DNA of 64,000 nucleotides from Juglans regia. Lineage: Eukaryota; Streptophyta; Magnoliopsida; Fagales; Juglandaceae. The stretch's first letter is position 1, and each line of letters begins with the position of its first letter. Below, one piece after another: positions 45,641 to 57,599 of this stretch. A program made the position numbers and the translations under genes. The stretch is taken from positions 31,839,150-31,903,149 of the forward strand of contig NC_049910.1 of NCBI RefSeq assembly GCF_001411555.2, written 5' to 3'. Below the pieces are notes generated by a model. It saw only the letters and a program-made list of their open reading frames with translations. It did no database searches and had not been told where the DNA came from.

Positions 45641-46131
45641 ACTCTACAAGCAATGATAGAACCACGAAAGCAGGAGGCCAAGACAGAAAACAGAAACCAG
45701 AGCAACTCGAAAGACAAAAAACCAAATGGGTGAAGCCACCCAAAAGACAGGCAAGAACATGGGCGCCGACTTATGCATAACAAGCACAGCGTGCAAGAAG
45801 ATGATAGAAACTTGAGAAAGGAAGAGTTCGTACCTGACAAAGGATGACACCATTGCACCTACCAGCAAAGTTACACCCATTGGACCAAAGAGTGCATCAC
45901 CCTGAAAAGGCGAATTGGAGAGATGACTGGGAGTGGGGAGTTGGAAAGGATGGTGGCTGATTACATAAAGCCACTGAGGGAACCGAATCGGGAAAGAAGA
46001 GGCAGAAGCCCCAAACGCCAGAGACAGGAGGAACAGAGAAGAAATAGTTCCCCGTGAACCAGAGGAGATCTAGCGCAGACCCCTTAGGCGAAATCCACAC
46101 TATAGCAAGCTGATTTGCTGGCGGTGGTGCC

Positions 46132-46720
46132 ATGTCATCCAGAAGAAAGGCTCATGCACGAAGAGCAAGATATCATGTGGTATACATGGCAGATCAACCA
46201 CGAAAGTACTTTAAAGCGGAAATGACCCCAACCATCTCATTCGGGGATGGAGATTGCGAAGGGGTTATATACCCTCATGACAACGCCTTGGTTGTTACAC
46301 TACTGATCTCCAACTACACGACCAGATGAGTCTTGGTCGACAATGGAATCTCTACTGATATCCTCTTGTGGGGAGAGTTCACTCAAATGGGAATCCTGAC
46401 AGACAAGTTGCGACCATCTCCCTTCCCACTAAAAGGGTTCTCAAGAGAAGCTGTTCAACCTATTGGTGCCGTCGCCCTTCCTGTAAAAGCAGGATAAGGT
46501 GCCCACACAATCACCAGCATGACTGACTTTCTAGTAGTGAAAGCCCCGTCGTCCTACAATGCCATACTGGGGCGCCCAACCCTCAATAACTTAAAGGCGG
46601 TCACCTCCACATACCACCTCAAGATGAAATTTCCAACAGAAGCGGGAGTGAGCGAAGTCCGGGCAGAGCATATATTAGCTTGAGATTGCTATGTTTAGGA
46701 ACTGAAGACAGGAGCACCAA
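46132..46720 (+). pseudogene. Aspartic protease region of gypsy element 2
   Basis: PTISFGDGDCEGVIYPHDNALVVTLLISNY is followed by a stop at about 46327, then LVDNGISTDILLW (active-site D-N-G form often seen in plant Tat proteases), FSREAVQPIGAVALPVKAG, a further stop, and [48 protein letters not shown]. The corresponding part of element 1 is at 19600-20125. Confidence 0.85.
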
Positions 46721-46765
46721 CGGTATGCTCCGTAGACGATTTAAAAGAACAATTACAGCCACTAA

Positions 46766-48268
46766 CTAGTAGAAGGGCAAGACATGGAGACTAGGGATGA
46801 AGGTAAACTGTTACAAGCCGAAGCCAACGAGGTTAATTGAAGTGATAGCTATTGGAATCTCAGTTGCATAGGTAGGGCCTAGAACGCCAGAATGGGCCAA
46901 GGAAATAGAGGAGTTTCTGGATACGAGAAAACTCCCTATGGGGAAAGGAAGATTAAGAAGAAAGCTGCACAGTTTGTTAAAATTGACGGTGTTCTTTACA
47001 ATAGGGGCTTTGCAATACCCTTACTCAGGTGCATCTCACCCGAAGAGACGCAATATACACTTACAGAGATACATGAAGGCATCTGCGGCAACCACTTAAT
47101 TGGAAAAGCATTAACGAGGAAAGCCTTAAGGATGGGGTACTATTGGCCCAACGCCCTCAGGGATGCCTAAAAGTTTGCCAGGAGATGCGCCCAGTGCCAG
47201 GCGTATGCACCAGTTCCCCACTACCCACCAGAAAAATTATCATTCGTCACCTCCCTGTGGCCCTTTGCCCAATGGGGAGTCGATCTGGTTGAACCTTTCC
47301 CACTTGGAAGAGGCGAGATGAAATTGACGGTGTTCTTTACAATAGGGGCTTCGCAATACCCTCTCTTGTAAGTGGGAAAGGTTGGTGCCGTTGGTGCCGT
47401 TGGTGCCATGTCATATAGAAGAAAGGCTCATGCACGAAGAGCAAGATATCATGTGGTATACATGGCAGATCAACCACGAAAGTACTTTAAAGCGGAAATG
47501 ACCCCATACCCTCTCTTTTAAATCGTCTACGGAGCATACCGTTGGTGCTCCTGTCTTCAGTTCCTGAACATAGCAATCTCAGGCTAATATATGCTCTGCC
47601 TGGACTTCGCTCACTCCCGCTTCTGTTGGGAATTTCATCTTGAGGTGGTATGTGGAGGTGACCGCCTTTAAGTGGGAAAGGTTCACCGTCAATTACCGCC
47701 AGCACCCTAGCTAGTAGAAGGGCAAGACATGGAGACTAGGGATGAAGGTAAACTGTTACAAACCAAAGCCAACGAGGTTAATTGAAGTGACAGCTATCGG
47801 AATCTCAGTTGCATAGGTAGGGCCTGGAACGCTAGAATGGGCCAAGGAAATAGAGGAGTTTCTGGATACGAGAAAACTCCCTATGGGGAAAGGAAGATTA
47901 AGAAGAAAGCTGCACAGTTTGTTAAAATTGACGGTGTTCTTTACAATAGGGGCTTTGCAATACCCTTACTCAGGTGCATCTCACCCGAAGAGGCGCAATA
48001 TACACTCACAGAGATACATGAAGGCATCTGCGGCAACCACTTAATTGGAAAAGCATTAGCGAGGAAAGCTTTAAGGATGGGGTACTATTGGCCCAACGCC
48101 CTCAGGGATGCCTAAAAGTTTGCCAGGAGATGCGCCCAGTGCCATGCGTATGCACCAGTTCCCCACTACCCACCAGAAAAATTATCATTCGTCACCTCCC
48201 CGTGGCCCTTTGCCCAATGGGGAGTCGACCTGGTTGAACCTTTCCCACTTGGAAGAGGCGGGATGAAA
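46766..48268 (+). repeat. 558-bp internal duplication with scrambled filler
   Basis: 46766-47323 and 47711-48268 are direct copies (offset 945) differing by a few changes, mostly transitions. Each holds the integrase zinc-binding N-terminus (IHEGICGNHLIGKAL ... MGYYWPNALRDA ... CAQC). The 387-bp filler between them (47324-47710) is made of copied pieces of the same element: 47321-47360 from about 46980-47019 (direct), 47399-47505 from 46126-46234 (direct), 47510-47672 from about 46597-46745 (inverted), plus short inverted aagtgggaaaggtt pieces. Confidence 0.92.
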
Positions 48269-48990
48269 CACATGGTGGTAGCAGTCGACTACTTCATGAA
48301 ATGGGTATAAGCAGAAGCACTAGCTACCATAATGGCTAAGGTCGTAACTAGATTCTTGTGGAAGAACATTGTGTGTAGGTTCGGGATCCTCAATACAATA
48401 ATCTCAGACAACGGGAAGAAGTTTGACTCCAAGCATTACAGGGCGTGGTGCCAAGAATTCAGGATAAAAGTGAATTACTCATCACCATGCTACCCACAGG
48501 CAAACGGGTAAGCAGAATCAACAAACAAGTCGTTACTTGAAATTTTGAAGAAGAAAGTAGGCACTCGAAAGAGCGAATGGGCAGAAGAGCTGCTAGGAGT
48601 TTTATGGGCTTATAGGACTTCGGTGAAGACCCCAACGAGGGAGACACCCTTTGCTTTGGCATACGAGAGTGAAGCAATTGCCCCCACGGAAGTCGGCTTG
48701 CCAACACACCAAACCAACCACTTTGATCAGGCGAGGAACGACCAAGCTTTTAACTAGCAACTAGAACTCCTTGAAGAGATAAGAGAAGAAGCAAAAGTTG
48801 AGAACATCCTCAGCAAGAGAAGGACAAAGAGATACTTCAACAAATGGGTAAAGTCGGGTTGTTCAAAGTCGGTGACCTTGTCTTAAGAGAAGCAGGAGTC
48901 ACCACACAAGACGAAGGGAAGCTCGGTCCACGGTGGGAAGGCCCTTACATAGTGACAGCTACCAACAGCCCATGATCGTATCAACTCAAA
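48245..48990 (+). pseudogene. Integrase core and C-terminus of gypsy element 2
   Basis: MVVAVDYFMKWV, then a stop, then KNIVCRFGILNTIISDNGKKFDSKHY, YSSPCYPQANG followed by a stop and the third acidic residue, EILKKKVGTRKSEWAEELLGVLWAYRTSVKTPTRETPFALAYESEA, and a C-terminal stretch with frame changes. The DDE residues are discernible but at least four stops inactivate it. This is the continuation of the right-hand duplicated copy. Confidence 0.88.
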
Positions 48991-49149
48991 GATAGTGAAG
49001 GGAAGAAGTTGGAACACCTATGGAACTCCAGCACCTAAAAAGGTTATATCCTTAGAAATTTCATTTTTTTTCGTTTATATTTATTTGATTCAGAGGCAGT
49101 TCTATTTTTTTTTTTTCGGAATATATGTTCTTTCGGTCAATTACTTTGC

Positions 49150-49648
49150 CGCCAAAACCATTAAGGGGTGGAGGTCACAAAGAGCACACGATCGCTTTAA
49201 AAACAAATAGGGCATGAAGGTCACAGAGACCACACGGCCCCCTCCAAGCGAATAGGGCATGGAGGTCGCAAAGACCACATCACCCCCTCCAAGCGAATAG
49301 GGCGTGGAGATCGCAAAGACCACACGACCCCCTCCAAAAGCGAATAGGGCGTGGAGATCACAAAGACCACCCAGCCCTTTCCAAGTGAATAGGGATTGGA
49401 GGTCGTAGAGACCACACGGCCCAGTCCAAAACGAATAGGGCGTGGAGGTTGCAGAGACCACACGATCCATTCCAAAAACTAATAGGGCGTGGAGGTCACA
49501 AAGACCACACAAACCCTTCCAAAAACGAATAGGGCATAGAGGTCATAGAGACCACATGGCCCCCTCCAAGCGAATAGGGTGTGGAGGTCGCAAAGACCAC
49601 TCGACCCCTCCAAAATGAATAGGGTGTGGAGGTCACAAAGACCACACG
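49150..49648 (+). repeat. 45-50 bp tandem-repeat array in element 2 (left part)
   Basis: About 10 units built on gaatagggcgtggaggtc followed by gcaaagaccacacggcc and ccctccaa. Unit starts at 49206, 49251, 49296 and 49343 give spacings of 45-47. It is interrupted at 49649 by a solo LTR and resumes at 52566 for about one unit. Confidence 0.92.
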
Positions 49649-52565
49649 TGTAACGCCCCGTCCTCGAGGGTCCGGAGAGTTAACTCATATAACCTAATAA
49701 TCAACTCTAACAACGCTAGAGTACTTCCAAATTCAATAATATATATATTTCCCAAACTTCAAATCAACTGAAAATACTTCAATTAAATAAACCATATAAA
49801 CTCATTTATCCAATTTTCAATCCAACAACCCAAATAAAATCAACTCTTCTTCATGTCTCAAACAACAAACTAGAAATAATGTAACATTAACATAAGTCTC
49901 CATAAACCGTCTAAATCCATTGAAGTAAACTTAAGAAAAATATAAATAACTTCCAACATTGACACTAATACCACGAGATACCCAACAACCATTCACTGCT
50001 AATCTTCTCCATAAACTCTAATACTGATCCTCAGCTGAACCATCAATGTCATCTGAAATATTATGAAGAATAAAGGGGTGAGTTATCACAACTTAGCAAG
50101 TAGAGAGTATATACTAGCATGTAAACATGAGCATTTATAACATTTGATAAGCAGAACAAAACATTTCCTTTCAGAATGCAAAAAAAAAAAAAAAAACTTG
50201 GTTCAAAAACATTAGAGCGAAAATTTCCAGAAAAATGAACTTATTCCCAAAAAGAAAATCCGTTGGCATTTCCAAACTGAAACATTATAATTAAATCATC
50301 TCTTAGCATCACATCGGGACAATACCATGTTTAACCCCCGTGGTAGGGTTATAAACCACCATTATACCAGTGGCTGGGCCATATTCCATGTTTCACCCCC
50401 GTGGTAGGGTTATAAACCACCATTATACCCGTGGCTGGGCCGTATTCCATGTTTCACCCCCGTGGTAGGGTTATAAACCACCATTATACCCTTGGCTGGG
50501 CCGTATACCATGTTTCACCCCCGTGGTAGGGTTATAAACCACCATTATACCCGTGGCTGGGTCGTATACCATGTTTCACCCCCGTAGTAGGGTTATAAAC
50601 TACCATTATACCCGTGGCTGGGCCTTAACAGAAACATAACAGATATCCTCGGAAACAGATTACAATCATATACAGAATCAGCACTTCATGCCAAGGCTTT
50701 CAGATGACTCATCATATCAAAACAAAATACTTAATAGCTTTAGATCGCTTCTCATGTTCGAACTAAACAAAATCAAAATATTTTCATTGACAAATAACAA
50801 AGCTTTTAGATTTCCATATTCGCTCTTTTACATAGTTCAGAAATAAAGTGCACAAAACTAGCTCATATCTACACCAGTCATGACAGAACAACACTTTCTC
50901 CTATATTGAATTTATACATATGCAGAATAAACATATGAGGTTGTTTTCAGCTGATTTCTTTTAAAAAATAAACATGTTTATTTTCAAAGTCAACCTCATT
51001 TTATTTCTTTTATGTAAAACTAGTATATGAACTCCGCTTACCTGACTTCTTCGTATTATCAACACCTTGAATCGGAACTCTAGTAGTAACGCCACCTAAA
51101 TAAAAACATATATCCAACATTTAATAACTAATCTAGTAAGCTACTATTTATTGAGTAATAAATCAAAACAGTTCCTCCACAACTAAATAACTATCATAAC
51201 AATTAAATCCGAACCACTCTCTCTTCAAACCATTCGCATTTAAAACCCAAAACAACCACCTTTTATTAACGCCGAACCAACCATAATCACTTCCAAAACC
51301 AACAACAACAACTCCAATGATTAAAACATAATCCAAACCAAACTTCACCCCTTCAAGTAAAAAATTTTCAGTGCAAGCATCAATATTTTAGTCATTCAAT
51401 AATTCAAGACTTGCATAAAAATATCCAAAACAACTAGCTCAAAACACCAATCAATTTACACCAAATAACCTCAATTAATAATCCAAAACAGTCTCACAAA
51501 TCCATCCAAAATCATACTCCTCAACATCCAGAGTTCCAACACACCCCACCACAATCCAACATATAAAATATCAACACAATCCAAATTTAACTATAACAGA
51601 TTGTCAAAAGTCATTGCAACAGTGCAACAATCTTACCCACGCCATCAACAAATTAGCAACATCACTACATTTTACAAACAACCACAATATCCAACCCCTA
51701 CCCAAAGCTTCGGAAGAGACTTACCAATAAGAGTCACCAAAGTTCGAACCTCCTCAAAATCAAGCAACCTCCGAAGTATACACCCAATATTGTCACATAA
51801 ATCTCTAATGAAAATGCTAGTGGTCTGCGCAAAGAAAGATTTATGTCTGAGTGTGTGCACGGCAAGTCAAGACAGCGTGTGTGTGTGTGATTGACAAACC
51901 GAAGGAAGAGGATAAAATAAAGAAGATTTACAAAATGTGTAACATCAAGTTACATGAACAAAATTAAGAGTAATATCAAAGAGTGGGCGGATGAGTTACC
52001 GAAAATAAAAATAAAAACACTTTCAGGGAAAGAGTTCCAACGAAGGCAGTATTCAAGACCACGAAAATGCTGCACAAAGCCGAAACCCAAAGGAAGAAAA
52101 AAAATCACAAAATCATCTAAGAGGCACAGAGAAAACAATGGATGGAAGGAGAAATGACTCACTGCTGTGTAACCAAGTCAGGGGTGCGAGGCTTGAAGAC
52201 CCAAGGAGACAGCAGCGCCAACCACGTAGACCAGAATTCTATGTAGAAAACAAAAATAAATCTGGGTGTTTCAAATGTGAAGCGGGAAGGAATTTCTGTG
52301 AGGGGGAAACCGCACAAAACCAAACGACATGGGGATGAGGCACATAAGATGGAGGAGTTTTCGAAAAGCAGAGCAGCTGGGAAAAATGAAGAAAAGAAAC
52401 AGAAAATAAGGGAGAAGAAACCGATGGAAAGAAAAGAAAAGTCTGAAAGGGAAGGAGTTACTTACCAAAACGACGCCGTTCCGAGTCCCTCAACTAGCGA
52501 TCGTGGGCTGGCTTCGTGCGTCCGACTGGTTTCAAAAGGGCTGGGCCTAGAGCCCAGTTATTACA
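49649..52565 (+). mobile_element. Solo LTR-like insertion (2917 bp) in the element 2 array
   Basis: Starts TGTAACGCCCCGTCC and ends AGCCCAGTTATTACA (TG...CA). It is flanked by ACACG on both sides (49644-49648 and 52566-52570), a perfect 5-bp duplication. No gag or pol domain and no primer site was found, so a solo LTR is the simplest reading. Its TGTAACGCCCC start resembles the TGTAACACCCC start of the other solo LTR, but the interiors differ. It contains a 61-bp tandem array (50325-50627). Confidence 0.85.
50325..50627 (+). repeat. 61-bp tandem array, 5 copies
   Basis: Units start at 50325, 50386, 50447, 50508 and 50569, exactly 61 bp apart. Consensus ccatgtttcacccccgtgg, tagggttataaaccacca, ttatacccgtggctgggccg. 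Each unit contains an inverted gtggt/accac pair. The copies are nearly identical, so the array was homogenised or expanded recently. Confidence 0.95.
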
Positions 52566-52936
52566 ACACGGCCCCCTCCAAACAAATAGGGCGTGGAGGT
52601 CATAGAGACCACGAGACCCCCCGAAAGTTCGACACCGAAATTCGAGCAACACAACTCGCGGTGCAATCGAACGGGCGTGAAGGTTGAAAGACCCCACAAT
52701 GCCCTCAAAAGGCAAGATGGGCGCAAAGAACTCCATCCAACGCACCTCCAGTTCCACAAGGAAAACAGGGAAAGGCCATGTCACCAAAAGAAAAGAATAA
52801 AAGCACAAAGGGGGCAAAGCAATATAAACAAACCACACGGCCATCAACCAACCAAAATTGACAAACATGTTCAAAGCAAAAAGCAGCAGAATGATGAAAC
52901 ACAAAGTCCAAAAAAGGCTGACAGACCAGCAAAGAT

Positions 52937-54253
52937 TCACCAAAGCCCAAAAACAGGGGCCCAACAGTTATTACAAATAAAAGCAAATTTCTCATCCTTG
53001 AGGTGGGGGGCGAGGAAAGGCGTCCGCATCACGTCCCGCCCCATTGAGTCTGTGTATTGGCAGGCAGTAGCATCAGGCGTAAGGTTCGCCAAGTTTAGAT
53101 CCTTTAGGTCAGTCAGAGGATTGGCCAACAAATGCATTTTCAGGCACGCTAACCCCGCCCCGTACCCATATCCAAAGGCCTTGTCCTGGACAGGGCGGGA
53201 GGCAGAAAGGTGGGGATGCAGCCGAACAATCTCTTTGTTCACAGCTGTCAGCTTAGCGGCTAGCTTTCCTCGCGCCACCCTCGACTCGTTCACTTCCAGA
53301 GTCAACCTCTCCAGACTCGCCAGATTCTTATCTTGGCGAGCATCAAGCATGGCATGTTCTTTCTTATACATGATGAAAGCTGCCCTCTCCTGGTCCAAGT
53401 CACCTTGCAGCAATGCGATCTTGGAATCTTTCTCACAACGCTTCTTCCAGAGTGTCTCTTTCCTCGCAGCCAACTCGTTCGCCACCCTCTAACGCTCCTT
53501 TTTAGAAGAAGCCAAAGCAGCAACAACCTTGTCAAGCTTTTTCGTAGCTTCAACCCGGGAACGTTCAGAAGAGTTCAATGCCCCTTAAGGTGCAGAACCT
53601 CTACCTGAATGGCAGCCCTTTCCATCTTAGCCACATGTACGGAAAAACTGTTGCCGGCGTGTAGACTCTCAACACGAAGGGGTGCGGACTGAAGGTCGGA
53701 CAACTCCTAATGAAGAGAGTCGAGGTCAGCTTTCAAGGATTATACATGACCATCAGCCTGCTCTAAACAATAGCGCAGGTAATTCAACTCATCCTTAAGG
53801 CGGCTAGTCTCCTGTTTGGAAAAAAAAGGAGATCATTTGCCTTTCGCAAACCTCCTCCTCCAAATGGGACCTCTCCTCCATGACCCAAGATGCCAGGGCT
53901 TCAACATTCTACACAAACACAGTAAGGTTAGGAGCCAATGAATGCCAAAGAAAGCACTTGCAAACAAAAGAAGACAAGGAGTATAAGAAACCTTACTGGG
54001 TCCAACATTCTACTCAGGCGCCTTGTCATCTTAGTGACCGCCTTCGAATGAAGCAAAGAAATATGAGGACTGGTATCCTCTTCCTAGCGGCGTCCCCCGC
54101 GGAACTAGCTCCATCTTGTGCCGGATGCCCTAACAAGAGATCCGAGGTTGTCGCAACCTCAGGCGTGGGCGCGGACTGGCTGCCTTCAACATGAGCACCA
54201 AACGGCTCACCAACAAACTCATTTTGATAGAAGTCTGCATGCCGACCAAACAA
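52937..54253 (-). pseudogene. Antisense ORF of element 2 (coiled-coil part)
   Basis: The minus-strand frame 53485-52937 encodes 182 residues: a coiled coil (MANELAARKETLWKKRCEKDSKIALLQGDLDQERAAF ... LERLTLEVNESRVARGKLAAKLTAVNKEIVRLHPHL) then a tail. Upstream on the minus strand (54253-53500) are further broken coiled-coil and low-complexity frames (EGSQSAPTPEVATTSDLL). It occupies the same position as the antisense ORF of element 1 (26788-28639). The globular N-terminal domain seen there is absent, cut off at the junction near 54305. Confidence 0.65.
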
Positions 54254-54305
54254 ATTCTCGCCCTAGATCATTGATTCCACGATCAAGTCTGACCACCGAC
54301 CAAAC

Positions 54306-56940
54306 AAAATTTTTGGGGCATCATTCGTGGGGGCATTAATGAGGTAGCTTTTTGCTTTCTGAATGGGGGGAAGATGGAAGACTCTTTGAATTTCACCTAT
54401 GTGGCCTTGATTCCTAAGTTGACAAGAAAAGGTTGGAGATTTTGGACCTATAAGCTTTTGTAGAATTTTGTATAAGCTTATTGCAAAGACCCTGGCAAAC
54501 AGAATGAAAAATGTTCTAAATGAAGTGGTATCACATAATCAAAGTGTCTTTATCACAGGGAGATTGATAACAGATAATATTGTGGCAACATAGGAGGCTT
54601 TATATTCCATGTAAACAAGGATGAAAGGTAGAGTGAGATCCATGGCTCTGAAGCTAGATATCTCTAAAGCTTATTATAGAGTTGAGTGGTCCTACTTAGA
54701 AGCAGTCATGGTGAAACTTGGCTTTGGAGCTAAATGGATTGAGTTGGTTATGGCATGTAGAACTTATGTTACATATGCTGTGATTATAAATGGTCAACCA
54801 GGAAAAGTGATCCATCCATCGAGAGGATTAAGGCAGGGAGATCCCCTCTCTCCCTACCTTTTTCTTTTATGTGTCGAGGGATTAAGCAGCTTAATAAATG
54901 AGGCAGAGAAAAAAAAGGGAGATAAGGGGTGTGGCAGTGGCAAGAAGAGGTGTAAAGCTCACCCATCTTCTTTTTGCTGATGATTGTATCATTTTTGGGA
55001 GGGCATATTGGGATGAATGGCAGAGGATAAGCAGTGTTTTGAAGTTGTATGAATAAGCATCAAGCCAGTGTCTGAATAAACAAAAAAACCACCATTATGT
55101 TTAGCTCGAATGGAAGGAATGGAGACTGGGAAAGGATTATGCAAGACATGGGTGCTAGGGTGCAGAATAACTATGAAAAGTACTTGGGCTTACCTGTTAT
55201 GGTAGGAAGGTCCAGGTATAATTCCCTTCGAGGGATTAAAGACAAAGAGTGTTTAAGGATCAACAATTGGTAAAACCTTTTTTTTTTTTTATCACCTACT
55301 GGGAAAAAGGTTTTGTTGAAAGCTGTGATTCAGTCCATCCCTACCTACTATATGAGTGTGTTTCCTCTCCCAGAAAGGCTGTGTAAGGAACATGCAACAG
55401 TAATGACAAAAATCTGGTGGGGCCACAAAGAGAATGATAAAAAGATTAGATGGATGAGCTGGGAGAAGATGGGGGTCTCAAAGAGTACTGGGGGCTTAGG
55501 CTTACGAGAGTTAGATAGCTTTAATAAAGCTCTATTAGCTAAGCAAAGTTGGAAGGTGTTGACTAACCCAAACTCCAAAGCTGCAAAGGTTCTCCATGAC
55601 AAATACTTTAAGCAGTCAAATGTTTTAGAAGCAAACTTGGGCAAGGGACCATCATTGATTTGGAGATGTATGTGGAGCTCTTTAGATCTGTTGAATGAGG
55701 GGCTTGTTTGGAGGGTGGAAAATGGACAAAATATTAAAATATGGGGGATAGGTGGATGCTCAAATCATCCTCTTTTAAAATTCAATCTTTAGTTAAGAAT
55801 TTTTCAGTCGAGGCTAGGGTGGACCAATTAATTGATGGGGATAAAGGAAGGTGGAAGGAGGAACTAGTAAGGGACACATTTAGCGAAGAGGAAGCTGGCC
55901 TGATCTTCGATACCTATTAGCCAATCAGGTAAGCCTAATAAAACAATCTAGGCGCCTTCAAGAAGTGGTGCATTTAGTGTTAAATCAGCATATCATCTAG
56001 AAATGAATAGAAAGAAGTTGGTTAAAACAGAACCATCCTTTGCAGTGGAAGGGAATGAAGGGTGGAACACCATTTGGAGATTAAATGTCCCTAGGGTGAC
56101 CAAGATGTTTATTTGCAAAGCGCTTAATAATTGCTTGCCAACTAGAGGGAACCTGTTTAGAAGAAGGGTGGTTGAGAAGCCTTATTGCCCCATTTGTGAA
56201 AGAGAGGAAGAAGCTATATGTCATGTACTATGGAGCTACTCAGCAGCAATGCATGTTTGGGTAGAGACAGGTAGTCCAGTACAGAAAAGGTTTTCTACGA
56301 AGGTTGATTTTGGATGTGTATGGAAGAAAATGGTGGAGAGATGAAGTGTTGAGGATATTGAGTTAGTTGTTATAGTGTTGAGAAACATATGATTGAGAAT
56401 GAATAGATTCGTCTTTGAAGAGCAGTTTCTTAGTCCTACTGTTATTTTCAAACAAGCAACTTCTGTTCTAACAGAATTTAAGGAAGCTTAGGGTAATGGA
56501 AGTTCAGTTAATAACCAAAGCAGTAGAGACGTGGTGAGGTGGAAAATGCCTTGGGAGGGTGCTGTAAAGGTGAACTGGGATGTTGCCTATGATAAAAAGA
56601 ATAAAAAGATGGGAGTAGGGATTGTAATCAAAGTTTATAAAGGGGATGTCTTGGTTTGTTTGTGTCTGTCAAAGAATAAGATCATGTCTCCAGCACAAGC
56701 AGAAGCAACAGCTCTTTGGAGAGCGTTAGAAATGTGTGTGAAAATGAATATAGGCAGAGCAGAATTTGAAGGGGGTGCCATGGGAGTTGTCAAGGCTGTC
56801 AACAAGGAAGAAGATCACTTGGAATGGGATGAGCAGACTATAGAAGACAGAAGAGGAATGTTGAAGAATAGACCTCTTTGGACAGTTATACACACTTATA
56901 GAGAAGGCAAAGGTTGCAGATTTTTTTAGCAAAGTTTTCA
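54306..56940 (+). pseudogene. 5'-truncated LINE relic: RT, zf-RVT and RNase H
   Basis: Broken frames give [87 protein letters not shown] (54621-54980), the catalytic FADD in another frame (about 54970), IPTYYMSVFPLPERLCKE ... TGGLGLRELDSFNKALLAKQSWK (55313-55792), zf-RVT (PTRGNLFRRRVVEKPYCPICEREEEAICHVLW, 56003-56344) and RNase H (VKVNWDVAYDKKNKKMGVGIVIK, AEATALWRALEMC, 56531-56929). The endonuclease and ORF1 are absent. It is diverged from the intact LINE at 32656-38573, so it belongs to another L1 lineage. No poly(A) or target duplication was recognised. Confidence 0.9.
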
Positions 56941-57443
56941 ATAGATGTAAATGAAGAAAAAGTTTAGATGGAAGATGGCCCAGAGGGTCATTATAGTTTG
57001 ATTATATAGGATAGGATTGTAATGGATATTGTTGATGAATATAGAAACATGGTTTTTTTTTTTTTTTAAAAAGCATGTTACAAGATTTTCCAACTTAAAT
57101 CCCACTGACATTGTTGCCATGCATGAGATTTTCTTCAAGCATGTAATTGTCTCTTCACCACCACGTGGTTGTGATCTCCGTTTCTTCTCATTTCGGAAGC
57201 AATAGATAGGATATAAAATATTGAAATAGGAATAGAAAGTCAGAGAATACAAATAACTGGTAATAAAATCTATACTTATATACGATAAAATTGCAAGTTT
57301 GGCCTAAAATGTGTGTTTTTCTTGTAGTTGTGTAGATTAAAATACTCTTTGTGCTGATTATGTTAGTAGTTATGATTTTTAATAAAAAAGCGATATTGTA
57401 TTTTGTAGCATTGGTGCCCTCGTGTCTGGCCTCTTCTCTACGT

Positions 57444-57571
57444 CATTACAAGAAAACTGTTTATTTGTGACCAGTTAATTCTAGCGAAATGACTAATTGT
57501 AACTAAAATTGGTTGCAAATAGTCATTTGGTTGCAATAAATTGGTCACAAAAGCTCATTTTTCTTATAGTG
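57444..57571. mobile_element. 128-bp foldback MITE with CACTA-like ends
   Basis: The ends CATTACAAGAAAA (57444-57456) and TTTTCTTATAGTG (57559-57571) are inverted with two mismatches and recall the CACTACAAGAAAA terminus of plant CACTA elements. Inverted similarity extends about 55 bp inward (tttgtgaccagtta / aattggtcacaaaa; aaatgact / agtcattt), so nearly the whole element folds back. The flanking triplets (CGT, ATA) do not match. Confidence 0.65.
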
Positions 57572-57599
57572 ATATTCCAGGCTTTTGTCTTGTCATTTG

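Larger units (their letters stand above)
44239..54305 (+). mobile_element. Decayed and rearranged Tat-type Ty3/gypsy retrotransposon (element 2)
   Basis: Left LTR 44239-44725, primer site, gag (44773-45640), protease (about 46130-46720), duplicated integrase N-terminus, integrase core (48245-48990), tandem array (49150-49648 and 52566-52620) and antisense coiled-coil ORF (52937 to about 54250). RT and both RNase H domains are missing between about 46745 and 46860. A 2.9-kb solo LTR is inserted in the array. No 3' LTR is seen; sequence passes into a LINE relic at about 54305. The possible target duplication on the left is TGGTA (44234-44238), inferred from the break in host duplication copy 2. 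Confidence 0.88.
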
